Below are positions 16,074-22,579 of a stretch of DNA of 22,579 nt, piece by piece. The stretch is from positions 1 to 22,579 of the forward strand of contig CAYSBR010000053.1 of NCBI GenBank assembly GCA_964429385.1, in the 5' to 3' direction. Origin of the DNA: UBA2377 sp964429385 (GTDB lineage Bacteria > Verrucomicrobiota > Verrucomicrobiia > Opitutales > Opitutaceae). The notes below the pieces were generated by a model. That model had not been told where the DNA came from. It was given only the letters and a program-made list of their open reading frames with translations, and made no database searches. Positions within the stretch are counted from its first letter, which is position 1, and each line of letters starts with the position of its first letter. Both the position numbers and the translations under genes were made by a program.

Positions 16074-18146
16074 ATGAAAAAGATAATTACAGGGATCTTG
16101 TTTTGCTTAACAGGAGGGCTACTTCAGGCGCAGGATGTTTTACCGGAAAAAGAACCGAACCGCATAATGCTGGTGGGTAAATACTTGGGAGACTCACTGG
16201 TGCTGCGCTTTGCCCCCACCACTGCAATAGCCTGGCACAGAGGGAACACAGACGGGTACCAGATCGAACGCCGGGAGTTTTCTGCGGAATCCCTTAAAGA
16301 CTCCGGACCCTTTCAAAAAGTCAATCAAACACCGTTTAAACCCTTACCTCTGGAGGATTGGGAAGGTCTGGTAGGTGACCCGGTTAACCCGGACCGTAAT
16401 GCGGCCATCGCTGCACAAAGCATATATGGAAAGCCGAATACCCCACCCGGTTCTATTTTTGAGCAGGCCGATCTCCTGCAGAATAACTATGCTATGGCCC
16501 TGTTGGCTGCGGAGTTTTCACCAAAAGTAGCTGAGGCCTCAGGTTTACGATGGGTAGATAAAGATATAAAACCCAATACAGGATATATATACAGGGTGTA
16601 TGCTCTTTCTAACCAGGATAAAATAGATACCGCCTACGTGGTGGTCAGTACCCGCGAAGTAGTACCCACTCCAAGGCCAGAATTACTTGAGGTGGTTTCT
16701 CTCGAAGACCGGATCATTCTCCACTGGAGTGTGCTCAGACATCAAAGCCTGTTTTCCGCCTATTACATTGAGCGATCGGAAGACCAGGGAGCCACCTATA
16801 AGCGGCTCAATGCTATTCCTTACATCGGCATGGGTACAAAAGACCATCCGGTAGAAACGAATTTTAGCTATACAGACTCCGTAAAAACATTGTACAAGCC
16901 CTATCTGTACCGTTTGGTAGGTTTAACAACGTATGGTGAAATAAGCTCGCCTTCAGAACCCGTGGCAGGTATGGCCAAAGATATGACGCCACCAAATCGC
17001 CCCTCTGATGTTGTGGCAAAACACCTGGGAGGAAGTCACATTGAAATATCGTGGGAATCCGATAATGTACCCGACTTAAAGGGATTTATGATTGGTAAAT
17101 CGGGTCGGACAGATATCCAGTACCAACCCATTTCAACGGTGCTAAGCCCGGATACAAGATCTTTTATCGATACGGCCGCTAATGTAACCGGCACCAACTA
17201 TTACATTGTGGTGGCCGTAGATACCGCCAATAACGGTTCGGCCTCCCTGTATGCGTTCAGTACCGTGAGAGATACCATTCCCCCTTCCATCCCCAAAGGC
17301 CTTCACGGTAAAATAGATACCAACGGAATAGTTACCCTACGGTGGAACCACTCGCCTGAACGGGATGTAAAAGGCTACAAAGTGGTCTATGCCAACAGCA
17401 CTACCGACCGCTATATCCTGGCTTCCAAAGACCTGGTGCGCGATTCGGTCTGGCGTGACACCATCCACCTACAGACCCTTACCAAAGATATCTATTACAA
17501 AGTGATGGCCATAGATCTGGTCGATAACTATTCCGATTTCAGCGAGCCCGTCAGGCTCACAAAACCGGATATTGTACCGCCTGTAAGTCCTATTTTCAAA
17601 GATTTTTTTGTTAGTGCCGAAGGTATTCGCCTCAACTGGGTCACCTCGGTAAGTACAGATGTTGCCTTTCACCGCCTGGAACGCAAAAAAACCGCCGAAG
17701 AAAAATGGAATACGGTAACCCGACTCCCCTTCAAAGGCAACCGGAAAGAAGAATTCCTGGATAAAACCGTAGAACCGGCCAACAGCTACGAATACCGCGT
17801 GATCGCCATAGATGACAGCGGACTGGAATCGGAACCCTCACCAACGCTCTATCTCAAGAGCGGGGACTTTCGTGCACTGGAAACCGTAAAAAACCTCAAA
17901 GCAAGGTATAATGAAACAACCCGGTCAATAGAAATCAGTTGGGACAAAGGAAATTACGAAGTACTCCTCTACAAAGCAGACACCGGAGGGAATTTCGCTA
18001 CACTAAGTAAACTTCCGGGCAGCACCATTCTATATACCGACAAACAGGTTAACGGAGGAAAAACCTATCGCTACATCGCAAAAGTCATGTATCCGAACGG
18101 CAGAACATCTGCTTTCAGCCCGGAAGTAACCGTCATAACCAACTAA
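16074..18146 (+). CDS. Exported protein of six FN3-like domains
   Basis: Starting at ATG 16074 gives a textbook signal peptide, MKKIITGILFCLTGG to LQA, cleaved before Q20. An in-frame TTG at 16065 would add only three residues and is less likely. The 690-residue product is made of fibronectin type III-like units at about 30-197, 203-297, 306-398, 404-496, 502-594 and 603-690, recognisable by the WxxxxxxDvxGYkv and tYyYrVxAxD patterns at each unit. The first unit carries an insertion of roughly 80-100 residues between its strands (about 75-160, with QNNYAMALLAAEF). There is no membrane anchor, lipobox or T9SS sorting domain, so it is probably periplasmic or held at the surface by a partner such as the giant protein. 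The gene ends 12 bases before the next start. Confidence 0.85.
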   Translation: MKKIITGILFCLTGGLLQAQDVLPEKEPNRIMLVGKYLGDSLVLRFAPTTAIAWHRGNTDGYQIERREFSAESLKDSGPFQKVNQTPFKPLPLEDWEGLVGDPVNPDRNAAIAAQSIYGKPNTPPGSIFEQADLLQNNYAMALLAAEFSPKVAEASGLRWVDKDIKPNTGYIYRVYALSNQDKIDTAYVVVSTREVVPTPRPELLEVVSLEDRIILHWSVLRHQSLFSAYYIERSEDQGATYKRLNAIPYIGMGTKDHPVETNFSYTDSVKTLYKPYLYRLVGLTTYGEISSPSEPVAGMAKDMTPPNRPSDVVAKHLGGSHIEISWESDNVPDLKGFMIGKSGRTDIQYQPISTVLSPDTRSFIDTAANVTGTNYYIVVAVDTANNGSASLYAFSTVRDTIPPSIPKGLHGKIDTNGIVTLRWNHSPERDVKGYKVVYANSTTDRYILASKDLVRDSVWRDTIHLQTLTKDIYYKVMAIDLVDNYSDFSEPVRLTKPDIVPPVSPIFKDFFVSAEGIRLNWVTSVSTDVAFHRLERKKTAEEKWNTVTRLPFKGNRKEEFLDKTVEPANSYEYRVIAIDDSGLESEPSPTLYLKSGDFRALETVKNLKARYNETTRSIEISWDKGNYEVLLYKADTGGNFATLSKLPGSTILYTDKQVNGGKTYRYIAKVMYPNGRTSAFSPEVTVITN

Positions 18147-18158
18147 TCTTTAACTACT

Positions 18159-20975
18159 ATGAATCGTATTTTAGAAAAATGGATATCTGTTTTATGTATC
18201 AGCCTGCTGATTTTTAGCGGAGCGCACGGGCAGGCCTCGTCAGCCGCTTATGTGCACACTACCAATACCTGTAACCTCTTCACCTCCTCCACCCGGCTTG
18301 ATCATCAGGATCTCAACGGAATCTCCGATGCCCACATACAGGTTACTCCCGTCTACCCCGCCTCCCTAAACGGCCAGACACGCCCGGTAGGGGTGCATTA
18401 TGACGGCCGTTACTGGAATATTGTCAATGAGGATAATACCACCATGGCATCGGGTATAAGTTTTAACGTAGTAGTGGTCAGAGACGCCCTTCCGGCCGCA
18501 AGTATCATAAAGAAGATGGTGCACCGTATCACCGGAAACAGCGGATCAAGTACCATAGAAGATAACACGGTTAATAATAATCAGAGCAACAAATTGTTTA
18601 TTACCAATTTACGAACAGCCTCTAACGGGAGTCAGTTGGCCAATAATAAGCGGACAATGATCATATGGAATCACAGTACGAAAAAATTTACAATGAACAA
18701 TGATATGGTGTCAGCCGGTGCCTACCAGCCACTTACTCAAAATGCCCGATACAATGTTCTGGCCCTCGAAAATAATGATAATACCGTCAAATCTGCCTGG
18801 GCGAACCTCGGAATCCGCGGAGCAGCTTCCGATATTGTTATCGTCCAAAGGATTGATGGAGGAGAATTTGACACGCCTGCTTTAAGTACCCCATTAAGTG
18901 TGAGATACAACAGTGCTTCCGGCATGTGGTTTGTTTATGAAGGAAATACTATAGTGTCAGCCGAAAGGAGGGTTAACATCGCAGTATTTTCCAAAACCCG
19001 GGAAGGCCTGATCGCAGCTACTCCCGGCGTGCCGCGGGAAGTAAAAGCGACGGCAGGCTCACCCAGCCAGATCACGGTTTCGTGGCAGGCTCCGGCCGGC
19101 AATAGTGAAGGATATATTATTCAAAGCTCCCTGCAGTCTAACTTCAGCACTATTGCGCAAACAGTGACAAAAGCCTCATCCGACCGGAATCACACTTTTA
19201 CGGGTCTTAACGCATCCACTACTTACTATATCCGGGTCAAGACCTTTATCACCAATCATCCTACTTTGCCCAATTGTCAATCGTCTTATGTGTCTGTCAA
19301 TGCGAAAACGCAGGACCCTCCCCTTGTCACACCTTCGGCTCCCGATAACTTATCAGCCACTGCACTGAACAGTAGTGAAATCCGCTTAAACTGGAATGAT
19401 GTGGCGGGTGAAACCACCTATGTAATAGAACGTAGTACGAACGGCACCACCTTCACCAAAGTGGGCAATGACCTCCCTGCCAATACCACCACCTTTACAG
19501 ACAAGGGTTTAAGAGAGTCAACCCGATACTATTACAGGATCTATGCGAAAAACCCTGCCGGTAATTCAGGCTATTCCAGGATTGTGAATACCACTACTTT
19601 GGCCACCGTGCCTGCAGCGCCTGCCAATCTGAAAGCCACGGCCGTCAGCAGCAGTGAGATTCAGCTCACCTGGAGCGATACCGGAAATGAAACTGCTTAT
19701 GTACTCGAGCGAAGTACCAACGGCACCACCTTCACGAAGCTGGGTAGCGACCTCCCCGCCAACACCACTACGTATTCAGACAAGGGTTTACAGGAATTCA
19801 CCCGGTACTACTACCGTATCTCCGCAAAAAATACGGCCGGCAACTCCCCTTATTCCCAAATCGTGAACGCCACCACAACAGCCACCGTGCCCGTGGCACC
19901 TGCCAATCTGAAAGCTATGGCCGTCAGCAGCAGTGAGATACAGCTCACCTGGAACGATACCGGGAACGAAACCGCTTATGTACTTGAGAGAAGCACCAAC
20001 GGTACCGCCTTCACCAGGGTGGGCAATGACCTCCCCGCCAATACCACTACCTATTCGGATAAGGGGTTGCAGCCTATAACCCGCTATTACTACCGGATTC
20101 TTGCTAAAAACTCGGCCGGAAATTCTCCGTATTCTGCTGTGGTTAACATCACCACCCAAAATGCCGCTCCTCCGGTTCCCGGAGGCCTGGCGGTGACTGC
20201 CGTTAGTAGCAGTGAACTACGACTTACCTGGACAGACGTAGCCCGTGAAACCGCTTATGTGATAGAACGCAGTACAAACGGAACCACCTTTTCCAAACTG
20301 GGGAATGATCTTGCCGCCAATACCACCTCCTTCTCCGACAGAGGTCTGCATCCCTCCACACGCTATTACTACCGGATATACGCCAAGAATGCCGAAGGGA
20401 ATTCGGGGCGATCAGGTGTGGCCTCTGCCACTACCCGACCCATAGACCCGGCAGCTACCCAACCGGGCAATCTTCAGATCACTTCCACGGCTCTGCACTT
20501 ACAGGAATTAAGCTGGACCGATAACAGCAGCAATGAGCTGGGCTTTGAAATCAGCCGTGCGGCCGGCGACAGCACACATTACGTGGTAATCGACTCGGTA
20601 GGAGCCGGGATAACTGCTTACTCGAGCGAAGGTCTCCGACCCGCAACAAAATATTATTACAAAGTACGAGCCTACTTCAGAGGAGCAACTTCAAATTATT
20701 CCAATACAGCATCGGCCATTACAGATGTAATCAACGCCTCCGAACCTCCAGCAAACTTAAGTATTTACCCTAATCCCTCTTCTGACTATATAACTATTAA
20801 ATATCCCGGCCAGGAAAAGATATCAGCCTGCACAATCTACAACACCGGTGGCAAGGCAGTTATGCATAGCGACAGAACGGAGCACATTTCTCTTGCCCCC
20901 TTACCCTCCGGGAGATACACCGTTCGGGTGGTGGCGGGCAGCCGTATTTTCACTATTCCTTTAATCAAAATCTGA
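18159..20975 (+). CDS. T9SS-secreted surface protein with triple N-terminal repeat and six FN3 domains
   Basis: The 938-residue protein has a signal peptide (1-24, cleavage AHG before Q25). Three related units of about 80-95 residues follow (about 30-108, 109-205, 206-278); the first contains LDHQDLNG, VGVHYDGRYWNIVNED and SFNVVV, a pattern I associate with a DUF7452-like domain. Six FN3 domains follow at about 290-384, 392-482, 486-575, 580-667, 672-759 and 767-855; numbers two to five are close copies with a 93-residue period. The end (865-938) is a type A T9SS sorting domain: SIYPNPSSDYITI, then CTIYNTGGK, then LPSGRYTVRVVAG. It should therefore cross the outer membrane through T9SS and be attached or released at the cell surface, likely as an adhesin or matrix component. 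Only one base separates it from the next gene. Confidence 0.9.
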   Translation: MNRILEKWISVLCISLLIFSGAHGQASSAAYVHTTNTCNLFTSSTRLDHQDLNGISDAHIQVTPVYPASLNGQTRPVGVHYDGRYWNIVNEDNTTMASGISFNVVVVRDALPAASIIKKMVHRITGNSGSSTIEDNTVNNNQSNKLFITNLRTASNGSQLANNKRTMIIWNHSTKKFTMNNDMVSAGAYQPLTQNARYNVLALENNDNTVKSAWANLGIRGAASDIVIVQRIDGGEFDTPALSTPLSVRYNSASGMWFVYEGNTIVSAERRVNIAVFSKTREGLIAATPGVPREVKATAGSPSQITVSWQAPAGNSEGYIIQSSLQSNFSTIAQTVTKASSDRNHTFTGLNASTTYYIRVKTFITNHPTLPNCQSSYVSVNAKTQDPPLVTPSAPDNLSATALNSSEIRLNWNDVAGETTYVIERSTNGTTFTKVGNDLPANTTTFTDKGLRESTRYYYRIYAKNPAGNSGYSRIVNTTTLATVPAAPANLKATAVSSSEIQLTWSDTGNETAYVLERSTNGTTFTKLGSDLPANTTTYSDKGLQEFTRYYYRISAKNTAGNSPYSQIVNATTTATVPVAPANLKAMAVSSSEIQLTWNDTGNETAYVLERSTNGTAFTRVGNDLPANTTTYSDKGLQPITRYYYRILAKNSAGNSPYSAVVNITTQNAAPPVPGGLAVTAVSSSELRLTWTDVARETAYVIERSTNGTTFSKLGNDLAANTTSFSDRGLHPSTRYYYRIYAKNAEGNSGRSGVASATTRPIDPAATQPGNLQITSTALHLQELSWTDNSSNELGFEISRAAGDSTHYVVIDSVGAGITAYSSEGLRPATKYYYKVRAYFRGATSNYSNTASAITDVINASEPPANLSIYPNPSSDYITIKYPGQEKISACTIYNTGGKAVMHSDRTEHISLAPLPSGRYTVRVVAGSRIFTIPLIKI
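19335..20450 (+). repeat. Four tandem 279-bp FN3-coding repeats
   Basis: Units start at 19335, 19614, 19893 and 20172, an exact 93-codon period. The proteins share blocks such as VIERSTNGTTF, DLPANTTT and TRYYYRI. At the DNA level units two and three are closest, for example CCTGCCAATCTGAAAGC and GGCCGTCAGCAGCAGTGAGA are identical in both. The flanking FN3 domains are clearly more divergent, so this block expanded recently. Confidence 0.9.
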
Positions 20976-20976
20976 A

Positions 20977-21405
20977 ATGAAACGACTATCCCTATTTCTA
21001 TTGGTGGTAAGCCTGGGAGCCTGTGCACCCTCTAATGAACCTGATTGCATGGAATGCCGGAACTGGAAAGTGATACAGGTGAAAGAGAATGACCTTGTGG
21101 TATACTCCACGAACGGACCCAGCCTGTATCCTGCTTACGCAGATTTTAAATTTAATCTTTTAAATGATGACCGGAAAGTAATTTACCGCGACATCATAGG
21201 AGCTGAGTTTACAGGAAATTGGGGGATAAACCCCGAAAAAACAAAGCTGATGATCAACAATCTCGAACCGCTGCTCTATGGCGCTCAGACAGAACTGATT
21301 TTTGATATTATTTCCATGACGGAAAACTTGCTGGTACTTAAAAATACAACCACCAATCCGAAAACGGGGGATACCATCAATGAATATACACTTACACCAA
21401 TCTGA
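20977..21405 (+). CDS. Small lipoprotein, lipocalin-like
   Basis: The 142-residue product begins MKRLSLFLLVVSLGAC, a canonical lipoprotein signal with LGAC and lipidated C16. The remaining 125 residues are beta-rich: WKVIQVKEND near the front, FNLLNDDRK, a central GNWGINPEKTKLMI, and a closing LLVLKNTTT then YTLTPI. This order resembles the lipocalin-like small lipoproteins common in Bacteroidota, which have no established ligand. The start codon follows the stop of the T9SS-secreted gene by a single base, so the two are almost certainly translated from one message. Anchoring in the outer membrane is expected from the lipobox; which face it occupies cannot be read from the sequence. A role as accessory or folding partner of the operon products is inference. 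Confidence 0.8.
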   Translation: MKRLSLFLLVVSLGACAPSNEPDCMECRNWKVIQVKENDLVVYSTNGPSLYPAYADFKFNLLNDDRKVIYRDIIGAEFTGNWGINPEKTKLMINNLEPLLYGAQTELIFDIISMTENLLVLKNTTTNPKTGDTINEYTLTPI

Positions 21406-21474
21406 AAAAGTCGTACAGGGAATAACCGTCCGCTGAAGAGATCTATTATTGTTTTACATTTAACTATTTTGATA

Positions 21475-22362
21475 ATGCTTCTTTCAAATTTCAAAACCAT
21501 CAAGTCTATAACGAGAGCCATGGCTGTCATTTTATCAGGAATACTGTTTAGCGCCTGCCCGGGCAGCAAAAATGAGATTCCCGAACCTATCATCATCGCT
21601 TCTGTAGAAATAAGCCCACAAGACACGTATCGGGCTCCGGCCGTACTTAACTTTAGCACTTCTGACAATACCTCTGGAGCAACTTACAAATGGGATTTTG
21701 GAGATGGGAGTACCCAGACCGGTAAAAATGTGAGCTTCACCTACACCAGCGGAGGCACACGTGACGTCAGGCTGACCATAACGAAAGACGGCAAGGAAAC
21801 GACCGGAACCCGCCAGGTGACTATTGACAGACCCTATACAAAGGTGAGAGTAAGTTCTGCAAAAGTTTTGAACTACAGGCTAACCAAAGAAGATGGCAGC
21901 GGCTGGGATGTGGCTACCACAGGCCATGATTACATCACAAAAGGGCCTGATATTGTCATTAAAGCAGGGGTAGCATCCCTGGTGCAGGCCGAAGGGGGAT
22001 GGCCGCTTCACTCCGATTTCCGGTTCCGGAATGCTCTGCCCGAAGACCTGAGGACCGGAAAAATTACCTGGCAGACGGCTGGTAACGGAGGACTCACCTC
22101 CAAAGTCTTTTCGGACGATCACCTGACAAGTAACTTTAGTACCATACTGATCGACTGGGACCGTAATGATTATTTTCTGAATGAACCGCTATCCCCGTTA
22201 TTCGGGGGACAATCGATGGGCGAACTAGTGTTTAAATTTTCGGATTACATGACCGTAGAACAGAAATACCCTGAAAAAATAAAGGTAAAAGGAAACCCCT
22301 CTTCCACCTACGTCGCCACCAGAGAGCTAGAGATGGAGTTCAGTCTTGTATGGGAAGAATAA
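21475..22362 (+). CDS. PKD-domain lipoprotein
   Basis: Starting at ATG 21475 the product has 295 residues; an in-frame TTG at 21469 would add two. The N-terminus carries a hydrophobic stretch ending ILFSAC, with C28 as the likely lipidated residue; an internal ATG at 21520 would give a more compact signal and remains an alternative. Residues about 43-108 form a PKD-type Ig-like domain with the signature YKWDFGDGS (71-79) and a closing strand RQVTI. The remaining 185 residues are beta-rich with several Trp-Asp motifs (SGWDV, LIDWDRNDYF) and match no domain that I recognise. It follows the small lipoprotein gene after 69 bp and ends the six-gene run. A surface-exposed lipoprotein binding a partner or polysaccharide is plausible but unproven. 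Confidence 0.8.
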   Translation: MLLSNFKTIKSITRAMAVILSGILFSACPGSKNEIPEPIIIASVEISPQDTYRAPAVLNFSTSDNTSGATYKWDFGDGSTQTGKNVSFTYTSGGTRDVRLTITKDGKETTGTRQVTIDRPYTKVRVSSAKVLNYRLTKEDGSGWDVATTGHDYITKGPDIVIKAGVASLVQAEGGWPLHSDFRFRNALPEDLRTGKITWQTAGNGGLTSKVFSDDHLTSNFSTILIDWDRNDYFLNEPLSPLFGGQSMGELVFKFSDYMTVEQKYPEKIKVKGNPSSTYVATRELEMEFSLVWEE

Positions 22363-22363
22363 A

Positions 22364-22380
22364 GATTGCTTCCGGCAATC
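22364..22380 (+). terminator. Weak hairpin right after the operon
   Basis: GATTGC (22364-22369) and GCAATC (22375-22380) form a 6-bp perfect stem with the 5-base loop TTCCG, two bases after the last stop codon of the operon. No U-tract follows, so it may be a terminator remnant or an mRNA 3' end stabiliser. Confidence 0.4.
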
Positions 22381-22394
22381 CGCAGAAAAGTAAG

Positions 22395-22500
22395 AAGGGA
22401 GTATATAAAATATACTAAACACAGCCATCCTGAACAGGTCGGGACACATCATATCGTTACTTTGACGAGGCCACCTTGTTTTATAATTTAATACTCCCTT
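22395..22500. repeat. 10-bp inverted repeat enclosing an AT-rich spacer
   Basis: AAGGGAGTAT (22395-22404) is the exact reverse complement of ATACTCCCTT (22491-22500). The left arm runs directly into a second palindrome, AGTATAT-AAA-ATATACT (22400-22416). The enclosed 86 bp contain no gene. The arrangement could be an mRNA fold, a paired operator, or the ends of a small mobile remnant; I see no target-site duplication around it. Confidence 0.4.
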
Positions 22501-22524
22501 AACATACTTAAGGCCGATACCCTG

Positions 22525-22532
22525 TAATTTTG
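22525..22532 (+). promoter_or_regulatory. -7 promoter element for the right-edge gene
   Basis: TAATTTTG matches the Bacteroidota -7 consensus TAnnTTTG exactly and lies 22 bases before the ATG at 22555. The expected TTG at -33 is absent at the right distance. A second, weaker pairing, TTG (22462-22464) with TAATTTAA (22484-22491), lies further upstream. Confidence 0.35.
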
Positions 22533-22554
22533 TACCCGAAAATGTCCAATATGT

Positions 22555-22579
22555 ATGAACGGTAAGATCCTGGTAATTG
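22555..22579 (+). CDS. N-terminus of a downstream protein (partial)
   Basis: ATG 22555 opens MNGKILVI before the window ends. Nearby ATGs at 22542 and 22551 share a different frame that stops at once with TAA. The KILVI strand is typical of a response-regulator receiver or of a Rossmann-fold protein, and eight residues cannot separate these. A -7 element lies just upstream, so it probably starts its own transcript. Confidence 0.45.

Noticed and set aside
22462..22487. Sigma-70-like TTGACG with TATAAT
   Set aside because: The spacer is only 14 bases, and Bacteroidota primary sigma factors use a different consensus.
1..22579. CRISPR arrays, tRNA or rRNA genes, insertion-sequence transposases, phage genes
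   Set aside because: No repeat-spacer pattern, cloverleaf, rRNA-like tract or transposase or integrase motif was seen on either strand.

Overview
The window comes from a member of the Bacteroidota, with GC content near 50 percent by eye. The lineage call rests on four things seen together: a LytTR two-component pair with a propeller-type sensor kinase, a DUF4476-type protein, a type IX secretion (T9SS) type A C-terminal sorting domain, and signal peptides that all place Gln directly after the predicted cleavage site. I cannot name a genus.

Layout. Positions 1-68 are the end of an upstream gene. It overlaps by one base (TGATG) a short signal-peptide-like reading frame that hits TAA at 131-133; in the same frame a beta-propeller protein resumes at 164-943. 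On the minus strand, 5113-1102 carries a sensor histidine kinase followed by its LytTR response regulator. A 485-bp divergent spacer separates the kinase from a plus-strand gene for a secreted DUF4476 protein (5599-6468). After a 198-bp spacer with a candidate promoter and a 29-codon leader frame, six plus-strand genes run from 6667 to 22362 with gaps of 12, 20, 12, 1 and 69 bp: an outer-membrane beta-barrel (564 aa), a giant exported protein (2559 aa), a six-FN3-like protein (690 aa), a T9SS-sorted protein with three N-terminal repeats and six FN3 domains (938 aa), a small lipoprotein (142 aa) and a PKD-domain lipoprotein (295 aa). A weak hairpin, an inverted repeat and the first eight codons of another gene close the window.

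How the genes may work together. Every product of the six-gene run has an export signal and none has an enzyme motif I recognise, so the run looks like one envelope or cell-surface assembly: a barrel in the outer membrane, a very large partner, Ig-like adhesive modules (one exported by T9SS) and two lipoproteins. The palindromic motif TAAAC(T/A)GTTTA occurs upstream of both the DUF4476 gene and the operon. It fits the published LytTR-site consensus reasonably well, so the neighbouring two-component system is a plausible regulator; this is inference. The giant-protein operon is the best candidate here for an undescribed system.
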